From Megalonaias nervosa (taxonomy: Eukaryota > Mollusca > Bivalvia > Unionida > Unionidae): a stretch of DNA of 64,000 nt. The stretch covers positions 1-64,000 of the forward strand of contig JAECUM010029090.1 in the NCBI GenBank assembly GCA_016617855.1, given 5' to 3'. Below are positions 1 to 11,997 of this stretch, piece after piece. Within the stretch, counting starts at the first letter, position 1, and every line of letters starts with the position of its first letter. The notes under the pieces are model-generated. The model ran no database searches. It was not told the origin of the DNA and saw only the letters and a program-made list of their open reading frames with translations. The position numbers and the translations under genes were made by a program.

Positions 1-154
1 TATGAACGGATTGGTTATTTCATTTTGATGATGTCGAGATATAGAATATAGAAGAATAAAGAAATTAGGTATTAAGTTCAGTTTATCTGCAAATTGATTT
101 CTGCCCCAAACCAGCCACACATTTTCATACTGATTTCCTTGTGTATAGCGATAG
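1..154. other. left edge, nothing recognised
   Basis: AT-rich sequence with no coding similarity or repeat that I recognise. It lies just outside the microsatellite tail of the LINE. If the Tctex-type gene is complete in the genome, this is probably one of its introns. Confidence 0.5.

Positions 155-202
<48 letters not shown>
155..202 (-). repeat. (ATT)n tail of the LINE
   Basis: About 16 near-perfect trinucleotide units (ATA on the plus strand, ATT on the element strand). They follow a typical LINE 3' end that reads, on the minus strand, through GTAAAGCACTTAGAGC and GGTGCTATACAAAG. CR1/L2-type elements commonly end in such short tandem tails, so this is read as the element's 3' end rather than an independent microsatellite. 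Confidence 0.8.
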
Positions 203-204
<2 letters not shown>

Positions 205-399
205 GACTTTGTATAGCACCTAATCTTTAGAAGCTCTAAGTGCTTTACAACATTAAACAACACCTAAAACATAAAAAAAAACATATATACAATTATATGA
301 ATGCAAAAAAAACAAATACCATGAAATTAGAAAACGTAAAACATGCTGAAAATATTTAAGGTAGGAAACATTATTAGGTCTTCAAGTCTGTTCTTGCAG

Positions 400-2760
400 T
401 CAAAATAGGTGAGTTTTAAGAGCGCTCTTGAATGAGATCACTGTGTCTTTGTGTCTAAGTTCAGTGGGCAATTCATTCCACGTTGCTGGGCCCTGGTATA
501 CAAAAGAACATTGTCCGTATGATTTCATTTTCATAGTGGGAATAATGAGAATACGAGTGTCAGAAGAGGAGCGTAAGTATCTTGCTGGTGTGTACACATG
601 GGTGAGGTCAGACAGGTATGTTGGACTGGAGCCTGTCAGTGAAACGTAGCACAGAGAACAAATTTTGTGTTTAATTCTGGATCGAATGGATAGCCAATGT
701 AGGGTACAGAGCAGGGGGGAGGCGTGCTCTGATCGTGGTACTCTAAGGATGATCCGAGAAGCTGTGTTTTGAACTTTTTGAAGTTTCTGGAGTAGATATT
801 GAGATGAACCAGACAGAATTGAGTTATAATAATCCAGTCATGAAAGTACTAAGGAACACACAAGTGTTTTAGTGGCATCAACTGAAAGATACTTGCAAAT
901 GGAGCTGATGCGTCTCAGTTCAAGATATGCAGCCTTGCATATGTTCATGACATGTTGGTGCAGTGAGAGAGTACTGTCAAGAGTAACACCGAGGTTTCGT
1001 ACTGACTGTGTGAATTTAATGTTGGTGATGCTGATATTTATTGTCTGAGGTAAAGGATGTGAATGAGAAAGTCTTTTGTGTTGTAATCAGAATGGCTTCA
1101 GTTTTATCATCATTCATCTGCAGCTTGTTACATGTCATCCATGATTTCACATCGGAAATGCACCTCTCTATGCCTTGGATGGTAGCTTCAACTTCAGTTG
1201 GGTGGCTAGATTTGTGTATTTGGGTGTCATCAGCATACAATTGGTGAGACACTGGATGATGATCTATGACACTTGAGAGTGGCTGAGTGTATAGAATGAA
1301 GAGAAAGGTCCAAGAACAGACGCCTGTGGAACACCACAACATAGATCAACTGGGCTGGAGTGTTTTCCATTTGCAGACACAATTTGTGTCCTGTTGACCA
1401 AGTAGGACTTGAACCATGGTAAGGCTGTATCATGAATGCCAAATACATGCTGGAGACGGTGAAGTAATATATCATGGTCTGTTGTGTCAAGTGCTGCAGA
1501 CAAATCAAGGAGGGTGAGGACCATAATCTTTCCACTATCCAAAGCAGACAGAAGGTCATTAACTACTTTCAGAAGAGTAGTTTCAGTACTGTGGCAAGGG
1601 CGATATGCAGACAATGCATTGCCAAAAATACTGTTTGAATTCAGATGAGATACAAGTTGGGATATAACAACTTTTTTTAAGATTTTTGACATGAATGGGA
1701 GATTCAAAACTAGGCAGTAATTCTTTAAATCGTTATGGTCGAGTGTTGGTTTCTTCAGCAGAGGCTTTACAATGGCAGTTTTGAAAAATGATGGGAATTC
1801 CCCGGATGAGAGAGCGGTATTAATAACATCAGTTGGTGAAGGCAATATTGGATCTAAGCACTCAAGCACCAGTGATGTTGGAATCTGATCAAGTTCACAT
1901 GACTTTGGTGCACTCTTCATCGTGATTGTACGTACTAAATCCGTAGAGACAGGTTCAAATGCTGATAACGGTTGCTGCTAAAATTCTGTATCGCAACTGT
2001 ATGGTGACGACGAGGCAATTGAAATTGTGTTGTCAAGTTTATCTCTGATGGTTTGTACTTTGTCACGGAAGAAATCTGCAAACAGGTCCAGAAGGTCGAC
2101 TAGAGAGAAGGTAGTTGGGAGTGGTGTACATTTGTTCCTTGACATTAGGTTGTTAGTAATCTCGAATGGCTCTTTGCAGCTGGAACTTTCCGTGATCTTA
2201 GTACTGTAGTGGGCTGATTTTGCTGCATGGACTATGTTTGTGACATTCTTCTTAACGGCTTCATAGATTTGCTTATGAATAGTGAGACTGGTGGAGAGCC
2301 AAAGCCTCTCAGCTTTACAGCGGTCTCTTTTAGCAGTGCGAAGCTGGTCCCTAACACTGCTATACCATGGAGAACACTTTTGAATTGGTACTCTGCATTT
2401 GGTTGCTGGGGCATGTTTGTCAAGCAATGAACGCAGGCATTTATCGAGATTTTCTGCTGTAGGAGGTAAGCTAGTTGTTAGGTTTGCTTGGATGTCATAT
2501 GCATTAGTTGGGTTCTGTTTATCATACGGAGGTTTCTCTTAGTAGCAAATAAAGGTGGAGGGTTAGGGACTGATACGTCAAGATGGCATATAATGCAGAG
2601 GTGATCTGAGGCAAGTTCGTGGGACACCAGGGAGGACTGTAGAATATTATCATCAGGTCTATAAAGAATCCAGTCTAAAATGTGACCATGTTTATGGGTG
2701 GGTCGGCTAACTGACTGTTTGAGGTTGAAAACGTGAATGGAATCTAGGAGTTTTGATGTG
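400..2760 (-). pseudogene. decayed LINE endonuclease/reverse transcriptase ORF
   Basis: The protein would copy element RNA into DNA at a nicked target. Visible parts: endonuclease end with SDHLCI; linker 1978-2427; RT palm with SAYRPCHSTET, a VLTLLDLSAALDTTDHD block and GVPQASVLGP (1264-1920); the catalytic YADD box inside LYADDTQIH (about 1220); and the C-terminal block with WNELP and FKSALKTHLF ending at the stop at 400-402. Damage includes an in-frame TAG at 1978-1980, a frameshift near 1300-1315 just after the GVPQ box, and further frame changes between 600 and 1016. The GVPQG glycine is replaced by alanine. The copy is therefore inactive. This is family knowledge applied to visible motifs. 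Confidence 0.85.
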
Positions 2761-2775
2761 TATGGGTTATATAAC

Positions 2776-4114
2776 TAGAGTACCATGATCAGCACATTAT
2801 ATACCTACCAAGTACCATGATCAGCACATTATATTTCCACCATGTACCATGATCAGCACAGTCATTTTATGCCCACCAAGTACCACAATCAGCACATTAT
2901 ATGCCCACCATGTACCATGATCAGCATATTATATACCCATCATGTACCATGATCAGCACATTATATGCCCAGAGTACCATGATCAGCACATTATATGCCT
3001 ACCATGTACCATGATCAGCACATTAAATACCCACCAAGTACCATGATCAGCACATTATAGGCCCACTATGTACAATGATCAGCACATTATATTTCCTCTA
3101 TGTACCATGACCAGCACATTATATGCCCACCAAGTACCATAATCAGCACATTATATGCCCACTAAGTTCTATGATCAGCATATTATATGCCCACCAAGTA
3201 CAACAATCAGCACATTATATGCCCAGAGTACCATGATCAGCACATTATATGCCTACCAAGTACCATGATCAGCATATTATATGCCCACCAAGTACCATGA
3301 TCAGCACATTATATACCTACCATGTACCATGATTAGCACATTATATACCCAGAGTACCATGATCAGCACATTAAATGCCCACCAAGTACCATGATCAGCA
3401 CATTATATGTCCACCAAGTACCATGATCAGCACATTATATGCCCACCATGTACCATGATCAACATATTATATGCCCACCATGTACCATGATCAGCACATT
3501 ATATGCCAACTATGTGCCATGATCAGCACATGATATCCCCACCATGTACCATGATCAGCACATTATATGCCCACCATGTACCATGATCAGCACATTATAT
3601 GCCCACCAAGTACCATGATCAGCACATTATATGCCCACTATGTGTCATGACTAGCACATGATATGCCCACCATGTACCATGATCAGCACATTATATGCCC
3701 ACCATGTACCATGATCAGCACATTATATGCCCAGAGTACCATGACCAGCATATTATATGGACCAAGTACCATGATCAGTACATTATATGCCCAGAGTACC
3801 ATGATCAGCACATTATATGCCTATCAAGTACCATGATCAGCACATTAAATGCCCACCAAGTACAATGATCAGCACATTATATGCCAACTATGTACCATGA
3901 TCAGCACATTATATGCCTATCAAGTACCATGATCAGCACATTAAATGCCCACCAAGTACCATGATCAGCACATTATATGCAAACTATGTACCATGATCAG
4001 CACATTATATGCCCACCAAGTACCATGATCAGCACATTATATGCCCACCAAGTACTATGATCAGCATATTATATGCCCACAAAGTACCATGATCAGCACA
4101 TTATATGCCCACTA
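2776..4114. repeat. minisatellite, 32/30-bp units, about 42 copies
   Basis: Tandem copies of a unit containing GTACCATGATCAGCACATTA followed by TATGCCCACCAA or the short form TATGCCCAGA. Units are 32 or 30 bp; the short variant recurs at intervals. Many copies differ at one or two bases. It abuts the truncated LINE on the left and an unrelated satellite on the right. No coding potential. Confidence 0.95.
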
Positions 4115-4116
4115 CT

Positions 4117-5090
4117 CAAGCTCTAAATGCATAACGATTACATGGATTTTGAAGACTTCAAGCTCTAATGTATAAGGATTACATGAATTTTGAAGACTTA
4201 AAGCTCTAATGTATATAGATTACATTGATTTTGAAGGCTTCAAGCTCCAATGTATATTGTATATGGATTACATGGACTTTTTGAAGACTGCAACCTCAAA
4301 TATACACGGCTTTTGAAGACTTAAAGCTCCAATGTACATGGATTCTGAAGACTGCAAGCTCAAATATACATGGATTACATGGATTTTGGAGCTCCAGTGT
4401 AAATGGATTACATGGATTTTGAAGACTTCAAGCTCCAGTGCACATGGATTACATGGATTTTAAAGACTGCAAGCTCCAATGTACAATGATCACATGGATT
4501 TTGGAGACTACAAGCTCAACTGTATGTGGATTTTGAAGGTTAGAAGTTCCACTGTAAATAGATTGTAGAAATTAGAAGCTCCACTGTACATGAATTATAG
4601 AGATTTGAAGCTCTACTGTATATGGATTTTACAGACTAGAAGCTCCACTGTATGTGGATTATAGAGATTTGAAGCTCTACTGTATATGGATTTTAGAGAC
4701 AAGAAGCTCCACTGTACATGGATTATAAAGATTTGAAGCTCTACTGTATATGAATTTTAGAGACTAGAAGCTCCACTATACGTGGATTATAGAGATTTGA
4801 AGCTCTACTATATATGAATTTTAGAGACTAGAAGCTCCACTGTACATGGATTATCGAGATTTCAAGCTCTACTGTATATGGATTTAAAGACTAGAAGCTC
4901 CACTGTATGTGGATTATAGAGATTTGAAGCTCTACTATATATGGATTTTAGAGACGAGAAGCTGTACTGTATGTGGATTATAGAGATTTGAAGCTCTACT
5001 ATATATGAATTTTAGAGACTAGAAGCTCCACTGTACGTGGATTATAGAGATTTGAAGCTCTACTGTGTACGAATTTGGGGGATTACAAGT
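4117..5090. repeat. satellite evolving from monomers to a 64-bp dimer
   Basis: The left part (4117-4550) has loose units around AAGCTCTAATGTAT...GGATTACATGGATTTTGAAGACT. From about 4550 the array alternates two related halves, one with GAAGCTCTACTGTATATGG and one with GAAGCTCCACTGTACATGG, giving a regular dimer of about 64 bp. Confidence 0.9.
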
Positions 5091-5094
5091 TTTG

Positions 5095-5205
<111 letters not shown>

Positions 5206-5267
5206 GAAGACTATAATTTAAATTTTACTTGAAATCTTGAGTCCATGAAACAAGATCAGTTACTTAC

Positions 5268-5481
5268 CTCTGAGATTGTTTTGGTCATCTGTCGACATAA
5301 TTCTGGTTCATATTTTTCCTCTGCTAGATATCCCTCTAACACTTCTTTGATGATATTTCGTACCTTGCTGTAGGGAAACTTTTTAGAAGGTTCCATCTGG
5401 TACGTGTTTTCAAGTTTGACCATCTGCCTCATGTGTTCCTCTTGGGTAGGCTCATCCATAAATGAAACTGTGCTGAGTGAC
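5268..5481 (-). CDS. DYNLT5: DYNLT5-like exon 2
   Basis: 214 nt: one base completing a glycine codon, then 71 codons. Acceptor TTTAAG (5487-5482), donor GTAAGTAA (5267 downward). It contains the ENTYQ motif and the first helices of the Tctex-1 domain. There is no stop, so the gene continues. Confidence 0.9.
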
Positions 5482-6358
5482 CTTAAATGTAACGAAAAGA
5501 AAATATGGGTTATCTTTTATACTTAATGCATTTGTCTTTTATAAACACTGCCAGGAAACACTATCCATTTTTTTCCATGTGTGCATCATCCAGGTTACTG
5601 TCAGAGAGACAAGCAGATGGACAGGCAGATGGAAGGTATAACAAAACATCATGTGTCTCCAATGCTTTCAACAAAGTGTGGGAATAATAAAGGGTGTACA
5701 AAAACTACAAGCAATGGGTTAACAGCACAAAAACATTTACTCTTAAAATTTATTTTAAAACAATTATGCAACACATATTATAATACATGTGAGAATATTA
5801 AAACAGGAACAATTAAATCTAGTCTGTATTCAGATGATTCGACAGACCCCGTAGTTCTTTTTATTTATAATGTTTACCTATGTATTTGACACTGTTTGGA
5901 TTTATATATACATGTCATAATCAAGCAATACATTTTTATGGTACAGGAAACACTGGCAAATGAAAACAGCATAGCAAGAACTAATTTTCTCAGAGAAATG
6001 GGAATGTCACCTGGCTTATCATTTTGGTAAAGATATAGACCCAATGGGAATGTCACCTGGCATTTCATTTTGGTCAAGATATAAACCCAATGGTAAGAAA
6101 ACTTTTATGAGTTAATGATTTGTAAATCTTTCTAATCGGGACAGGGTCCCATTTTCTGCCCCTAAGGACCCTTAAAAAACTAGCTACATACATAGATTTA
6201 TATTAATTGTGCAAAGTACTTTGGTTAATACAATACACTTTGACAACTTACCCCACTTTGTGTCCCCCTCCATGCTTGATATCACTACTGGCAAGTGAAG
6301 ATACACTACCCTGTTTCTTTAACAGTCGAGCTGCCTTATCTCTGGCCACATCAGTCAT
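5268..6358 (-). CDS. DYNLT5: Tctex-type dynein light chain, DYNLT5-like (N-terminal half)
   Basis: Two minus-strand exons (coding 6358-6252 and 5481-5268) join in frame to give 107 residues. The start MTDVARDKAARLLKKQGSVS resembles the N-terminus of vertebrate TCTEX1D1/DYNLT5. The second exon carries STVSFMDEPTQEEH, then LENTYQMEPSKKFP, which opens the Tctex-1 domain, then ELCRQMTKTISE. Tctex-type light chains bind dynein intermediate chain and serve cytoplasmic or ciliary dynein; the exact role of DYNLT5 is less well known. Exon 1 ends in phase 2 (GTG GG) with donor GTAAG; exon 2 begins after TTTAAG with one base, restoring GGG. Exon 2 ends after GAG in phase 0 with GTAAGT. The remaining beta-strand half of the domain is not visible and must lie left of position 1. 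Assignment to DYNLT5 rather than DYNLT4 is likely, not certain. Confidence 0.88.
5482..6251 (-). other. DYNLT5-like intron with a direct duplication
   Basis: 770-bp intron with good GT-AG ends. It holds one direct duplication of about 46 bp at 5999-6092 (GGGAATGTCACCTGGC...ATCATTTTGGT) and nothing else recognised. Confidence 0.75.
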
Positions 6359-6365
6359 CTTCTCA
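6252..6365 (-). CDS. DYNLT5: DYNLT5-like exon with start codon
   Basis: Coding from ATG at 6358 down to 6252 (35 codons plus 2 nt). Only seven bases lie between the acceptor TTTTTCAG and the ATG, so at least one 5' UTR exon should lie to the right, towards the RIC1 first exon. The ATG is chosen because the following residues match the family N-terminus. Confidence 0.82.
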
Positions 6366-6879
6366 CTGAAAAAGGTCAAAAAAGATAGATTTTTGTACAT
6401 GTATGATCAATTAATAATGTAATATTATGTAAGAATGGACATTCTATGATATGAATGGGGGTGAAAATTTTTGATCATGACAAAGCAGTGAAACTTGAAG
6501 ACACCTAACATCAGTGGAGAGCTTTACCATATCGATTATCTGACCCTTCATCTAGCTTTCTGTCCAATTTTCCCCTTGCCTTTCCCAGATATATCCCTAT
6601 GTCTCAATAATTTACCATGTATATGCCTGACCACAACCTCTCCTATTTAGGGTCATTAGGTTGACACTTGGCCCTGTATTCTCTAAACATTGTAAGCTCA
6701 AAGGTCTGGCTCAACCCCCTCCCCCATCTAATAATAAAACCAAGAGGAAATCAAAGTCTTAGTGAAATTTAGCAGACTTAAAACAATTAAAGCAACAGAC
6801 TCAAAATTTTTATGTCTCTGAGTTTGAGTTCTATGGGATAAAGTCAAGAATTATCAGTATATGGGGTCAAACTATATTG
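6366..6879. other. intergenic/5' intron, nothing recognised
   Basis: No open frame of note and no repeat family. Probably the 5' UTR intron of the Tctex-type gene. Confidence 0.5.
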
Positions 6880-7013
6880 CCCCACTGTGGGTTACAGACA
6901 AGAATTCAATAAGGTCCTGCCCCACTGTGGGTTACAGTAAAGAATTCTACTGAGTGTTGTCCCATGGTGGGTTACTGTCAAGAATTCTGTGGAGTCTTGC
7001 CCTACTGTGGGTT
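6880..7013. repeat. short tandem repeat, about 46 bp x 3
   Basis: Imperfect copies of a unit with GCCCCACTGTGGGTTACAG and AAGAATTC, ending with a partial copy at CCTACTGTGGGTTT. Confidence 0.85.
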
Positions 7014-7052
7014 TCCAATACACATAGCCAGTTTAGCATTGTAACAATGGCA

Positions 7053-7358
7053 ACATATAATTGACACAATAAATCTACTATGAAAGACAATCATACAAAT
7101 TATACATATAATTGACACAATAAATCTACTATGAAAGACAATCATACAAATTATACATATAATTGACACAATAAATCTACTATGAAAGACAATCATACAA
7201 ATTATACATATAATTGACACAATAAATCTACTATGAAAGACAATCATACAAATTATACATATAATTGACACAATAAATCTACTATGAAAGACAATCATAC
7301 AAATTATACATATAATTGACACAATAAATCTACTATGAAAGACAATCATACAAATTAT
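7053..7358. repeat. 51-bp perfect tandem repeat, six copies
   Basis: Six identical 51-bp units (ACATATAATTGACACAATAA at the start of each) with a partial seventh. Because 51 is divisible by three, the minus strand stays open as a 17-residue repeat (containing VFHSRF); this is not taken as a protein. Lack of divergence between copies implies recent amplification or gene conversion. Confidence 0.97.
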
Positions 7359-7471
7359 ACATATAAGCATTTTACAGAATCAATTTTCTTATGAAAAATT
7401 GTACTGCTTCATTAAAGTAATTTTTTCAAACCTTGTGTTCCATACAAATTTTTCTAACACATAGATTAAGG

Positions 7472-7763
7472 CAGCCCGGGTGGGCAAAATACAGCCTGTG
7501 GGCTAGATCCAGCCTATCTAACATTTCTATCTGGCCATAAGAAAAGGTTTACAATACATTGAATTGACTCCTAAGATAAGCTTTGGATAAATGTGTATTC
7601 ACATAGTTGTTATTACGTGTATTTACTCTCCTTTGGACAGAACATAATGGGTTCTTTATACAATAGATGGTGAGGTAATTTCATTAACATGTGTGGCCTG
7701 TGATGACTTACCAAATTTCATGGAGTGGCCCCGCCCTCCTGCAAATATTATTACCCATCCCTG
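7472..7763. mobile_element. hAT-like MITE, 292 bp
   Basis: Ends are inverted: left CAGCCCGGGTGGGCAAAATA, right (reverse complement) CAGGGATGGGTAATAATA. The flanks are GATTAAGG (7464-7471) and GATTAAAG (7764-7771), a 7/8 match to an 8-bp target duplication. CAG...GGGTGGGCAAA-type ends with 8-bp duplications are typical of hAT elements. No transposase inside. Confidence 0.7.
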
Positions 7764-7974
7764 GATTAAAGGCAAGTGGTCCTTTAAAAATAACTTGCCA
7801 AATGTAACAAATTAATATAGTGATGTTATCCTTGAATAAAGTCCTGCATAGTTTTTTTTATGAATTTTTCAAGGTATGGTTTAAAATTGTGCCTAATATT
7901 GCATTAGTTCAAAGTCAAGCATTTGGAAGAATTTAAGTACACAGTTGTTGATCAGTAGACTTAGCTACATAAAA

Positions 7975-8106
7975 GGTAATCCTTGTTATTGACTACATGG
8001 ATACTATTATTACAATGGGTCATCCTTGTTACTGACTACATGAATACTATTATTACAATGGGTCATCCTTTGTTATTGACTACATGAATACTATTATTAC
8101 AATGGT
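7975..8106. repeat. tandem repeat, about 48 bp x 2.7
   Basis: Units contain CATCCTTGTTATTGACTACA and ACTATTATTACAATGGGT with few differences. Confidence 0.9.
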
Positions 8107-8133
8107 TCAGCCTTCTTTTTGGTTGTTCCTTAT

Positions 8134-8320
8134 GAGAAGCCACAGTAACTCATTTGGTAGAGCATTGGATTTGTAGTCAAAGGGTTAAGGGTTTGATATC
8201 TGCCCTGACTAGCCCCCATCAGCTGCTTCAGTACAAGCTTGGAAAAGACACTTATGTGAACCACATTTTTTCAGCAGAATATAGTCAATATAGCAAAAAC
8301 CAACCAACATTGCTTCTATT
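8134..8320 (+). mobile_element. tRNA-derived SINE-like element
   Basis: The head has tRNA-like promoter boxes: AACTCATTTGGTAGAGC and, about 40 bp on, GGGTTTGATATC. A short body ends in a tail rich in AACCAACC. The B box is degenerate. It is distinct from the two SINE families found in RIC1. Confidence 0.5.
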
Positions 8321-9421
8321 TAAGGAAAATGTTTTAAATTCTAAGAGAAAATATATAAATTAGCCTGTGTGTTCTGCCAGGATTTAAAGACAGAAATTCA
8401 TTCTTCCCATTTTTGAGAATATGTACTAATACCACTAAATTATACAGATGTGAGATGCTTTGATAGTTGATAGGGAAAAAATATACTAACATATAATGCT
8501 GAATTTATTTTGTTTTAAATTTCTTTGTCATTTTTATTTTCACAAAAATAATGGATGTTTAAAATTTGTTTTCGCTGCTATCTAATCTCAACATTATCAC
8601 TGCTCTTCAAAATAATATTAAAAACACTGTATTTGATACCTTGATTACCAGTATGTATGAATTTCTGAATAGCAAAATTTGAGGAGCTAATGTAAGGTAC
8701 CTGCATGTCTGATAAGGAAATTGTGCCAGCAAAAAGCAACCCTGATAAACTTTGAGCAACTAGATCACTTGACCATCAATAGCAGGATCTATCCGAGTGA
8801 AACAAAAACGTATGCTTAGATTTAAAACTTATCATGCATATAACAACTGCAGGTGCAAAATTTATTCTGTGAAAATGAAGTAAAAATTAAACTAAGTACA
8901 AGATTTCCTACTGTCAGGCCTGTGTTTGTATTTAGTTAGAATGTAAAAACTTTACCACAGAGCTTACTCTAGGATATGGATGGCCAGACTGATGTAAGGT
9001 ACAAACAAACATGTGGAAACCAAAGTGATCACTGTGTTATGCTTACCAAAGCAATTTCGACCAAATCACATTGTAAACAGACATAGAGTAACAAAATGCA
9101 AGATACATTATTCCAAATTCAAATTCTGCCTCAAAAGGAGACAAACATGTAGCGAGAGATGATTAAAGACTTAGAGAAACCTAAATGATGGAAAAATATG
9201 TATTAATTTTCTATTTTTTTAAAAAGACGTACAAAGATATAATCTCAGATTAAAAACATTCCCTTAAATGATCTATACCATTATTTACCACCTCCATACA
9301 GTACATTACACTGAGAATTGTTGGTAACATGAAAAAAAAACCCACAATTATATGCATAATTTAAAAGCATGTGGATTATGGTGTGTTCAAATACTTTTTA
9401 CAATTCCATTGAGAAAAATAA
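8321..9421. other. intergenic, nothing recognised
   Basis: AT-rich, with many homopolymer runs; no exon with a plausible protein match and no tandem repeat. Confidence 0.5.
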
Positions 9422-9423
9422 TA

Positions 9424-9601
9424 CAGTTTAACCTGTCTTGAGAACTACCCCTTCTGCCAACAAAAAGTGGTCTCCCAAAGCAGGTGGTCTCTAATTACAG
9501 GTCAAAATATGATATACTTGATTAATCAGTGCATTTAGAAAAAGATGGCTGTTAAATGGGTGGTCTTTCATGACAGTAGTCTTACAAGACAGGTTTTAAT
9601 G
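9424..9601. mobile_element. 178-bp MITE with TA duplication
   Basis: Left end CAGTTTAACCTGTCTTG; right end, reverse complemented, CATTAAAACCTGTCTTG. Both ends are bordered by TA (9422-9423 and 9602-9603), as for Tc1/mariner-type elements. No coding capacity. The superfamily is inferred from the TA only. Confidence 0.65.
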
Positions 9602-9603
9602 TA

Positions 9604-10214
9604 AAAGACACAGTTATTACTAATTTAGCATTGACTGTGAAGTTTGTCTTTGCCACACCAGAGCAAAACACTACCTTTCTACAATACCAGTAACGCAATG
9701 AAAGCTATATTCGTTTTTTAAAAACAAACTACCATAGATAATGAAAACAAATAACCAGCATTGAAAGATTCCTATTTAAGGGACAGCCAGCACAATGTTC
9801 TTGCTCAATGCAGTCAAAATTTAAATGAAGTACAAGCAATTTACTTCCTTGTACCGGTAGTAATCCTGTAGCAGCAATGGTTAATATTCATGTATACAGC
9901 CCCTTTAGTTATATTTGAACATAGTCTTGTTACTTGTTGCAATCAGCCATTATATATGTTGAGTATCAAGCATATGCAATAGTCCAATGCATTGTTGACC
10001 TAACTTTTACTGATCTCTAGCACTTGGGCACTAAAAATAAGTTGAGTCTACTGGTATTCAAGATCTGAAAATTAAGGGGAAAATTTCTCCCTTCATTTAG
10101 GAAAAAAGATGGTAATTTCTTATGTTTTAATGAAATAAACAAAAGTAGGGATTGCCAATATGATGCATGATTTTCATACATTTTGCTGACTTTATGGAAA
10201 GAGATGGGCGATGT
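9604..10214. other. intergenic, nothing recognised
   Basis: No gene, RNA or repeat seen. Confidence 0.5.
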
Positions 10215-10345
10215 GCAAAAGCTTGCCAGTACCTTCCTACAGACCTGTGGTTCGTCCTGTACCAAATATACTGGTCATCATGTATAGCCTATTCTGTGCT
10301 GAAAAATAGCCTTCAATCCCACAAAAACAAACAAAATATGAATTT
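10215..10345 (+). mobile_element. SINE family B, 3' fragment
   Basis: Matches the 3' part of the SINE copies near 53.2, 61.5 and 61.9 kb: CATGTATAGCCTATTCTGTG, CTGAAAAATAGCCTTCAATC and an ACAAAAACAAACAAA tail. The tRNA head is missing. Confidence 0.75.
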
Positions 10346-11290
10346 GTATAAAACTTCTAATGAAATCAGCTAATGACTTTTTGTTTTGGAAAAATTCTGC
10401 AGCATTTTGTCCAATCTTGATAATTTGTAAAACAAATCTCCTTCATTTCATTTCTGAACTTACATCTTTGGTCATTGATTTTGTCAATCCATCTCTTTTG
10501 GAAACAACATGCTATACTCTTCAGGTGTGAAGTAGGGAGCCCATGGAAGTGTAAATTTGATGTCAGAAGATGGCAGCTGCTTCTAAACTTAAACCAAATT
10601 TCTCAAAAATCAACCAAATGTCCAATGGTTTTTTTCTTCCTGTACATCAATGAAACTCATCATTAGAACTGATTCAATTCAAATGTTTTCTGAGATACAG
10701 GCTTGTCACATAATAATTTCTTTCTTGAAGCTGGGTTTTTAATTTTGATGTCATATGTGATTTAATTAAGACAAGTACAATACAATTTGTTGTATTCAGC
10801 TGGTCTTCTACTGATAAACAGCCCCTCCCCCTCTGTTTTGCAACTCACGCATGTGATAACTTGTAAACCAAATGTCTAGATTCCTTCCTTGCACAAAAAT
10901 GTAATTCTTGTGTAAAATTCAGAATTTTAACAGTTCCATTGGCATTGCTTCTTTGTTTTGGTACAATACTAATGTTCCACATTTTCATGTTAATTTCAAT
11001 TTTCTGACTTTTAGGTTTGCAGCTATGAACATTTTCTAAGCTATGATACAGAGGACAATTCTGATTGCAAAAATTGCAAGTTATTTCAGTGCTAAGAAAG
11101 TGTGACCTCTCCCTTGATGACTTGCTATCAACTGGGTCTGTAAACATCAACCATAGCATAAGGGAGGGTACAAGATAGCATTAAGGAAAAAATTTTGGTT
11201 AACACTAAATTGATACACACAATCATAATTTGCTGTGTCCAACACAGATATCTGTATGAGTAATATATGGAAATCATCTATACAGTGAGG
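10346..11290. other. intergenic with one unassigned minus-strand ORF
   Basis: An open frame of 104 codons at 10845-11159 (minus) includes CNFCNQNCPLYHSL. It has no splice context, no recognisable domain and no support beyond length, so it is not called a gene. Confidence 0.4.
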
Positions 11291-11294
11291 CCTA

Positions 11295-11655
11295 TGTCAC
11301 TTGGAACTGACTAATGCTTGAGCAAGAGCTGAAGTTACTCTTGTCTTGGGGTAATGCCACCTTCCACACAATTTAAATTTCTGGTCAATAACTGATGGTT
11401 ACACAGGTGTTCTGTTCTGACAGGAGTTAATACTAAAAATATGAGTATTCTGAAGGATTTAATGCTTGAAGAGGAATTTCAATTACCTTCTGCTTGCAAA
11501 CTTAGGTAAGTCTAAATAAATTTATTAATTATTAGTGAGCAGCCAAATAGTCAGCATCATCAAAATGCTGACACTCCAGCACAAATCGTGCTTCACACAT
11601 TTGGTCTCCACTACCAGTAATGTCAGAAAGAAAAGATAGAGAACTTCTTGGTTTA
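11295..11655 (-). mobile_element. single arm of the TAGACC palindromic family
   Basis: Similar to the right arm of the element at 11998-12758: CTTGTCTTGGGGTAATGCC, GTTCTGTTCTGACAGG, AATAAATTTATTAATTA, then GGTCTCCACTACCAGTAATG, ending AACTTCTTGGTTTA. No opposite arm was found on its left, so it is a half element or a deletion product. Confidence 0.7.
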
Positions 11656-11997
11656 ATACATTTCCACTCCAAATGAATTACATTGGTAATGTTAATCATA
11701 TGACATTTAAGTCCAGATGACTTCAACATGCGTTGATTACTGTGGTCTCTTAAGTGCTTCTGTTCTGAGGTGAATGAATTAGTTCGTGCTTGAAGTACTG
11801 TGATGTTTATATTCAGCTTCAGATATGTCTCTAAGTGACCCTTGTAGCAATTTTGGTCATTTCTATGGTGTTCATCCATTCTCTAAAAAGAAAAAATATT
11901 TAAAACATCTGACTCATCCAGCATACAGGCTTGCATGTGCATTACACATGTAGTGATCAACAAAAGGTATTTTGGGTTCCAAATTCATGGTTGGAAT

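Larger units (their letters stand above)
155..2769 (-). mobile_element. CR1/L2-like non-LTR retrotransposon, 5'-truncated
   Basis: On the minus strand, from high to low coordinates, the element holds the end of an endonuclease domain (SDHLCI, about 2590-2620), a linker, the reverse transcriptase, a C-terminal region, a short 3' UTR and an ATT tail. The 5' part of the endonuclease and any ORF1 are missing; homology stops near 2769, where a minisatellite begins. No target duplication was identified. Clade assignment to CR1/L2 (Jockey group) rests on the style of the RT and C-terminal motifs, and other clades of that group are possible. It lies left of the two visible Tctex exons, probably in a downstream intron of that gene. 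Confidence 0.85.

Noticed and set aside
155..202. Independent trinucleotide microsatellite
   Set aside because: It directly follows a recognisable LINE 3' end, so it is better explained as the element's tail.
2776..4114. CRISPR-like regular direct repeats
   Set aside because: Units are contiguous with no unique spacers of constant length, and the setting is an intron-bearing animal genome.
7002..7370. Minus-strand frame with 17-residue repeats and hydrophobic character
   Set aside because: Encoded wholly by the 51-bp tandem repeat; open only because 51 is a multiple of three.
10845..11159. 104-codon minus-strand ORF with several cysteines
   Set aside because: No recognisable domain, no splice context and no sign of codon bias; length alone is weak in a 64-kb window.
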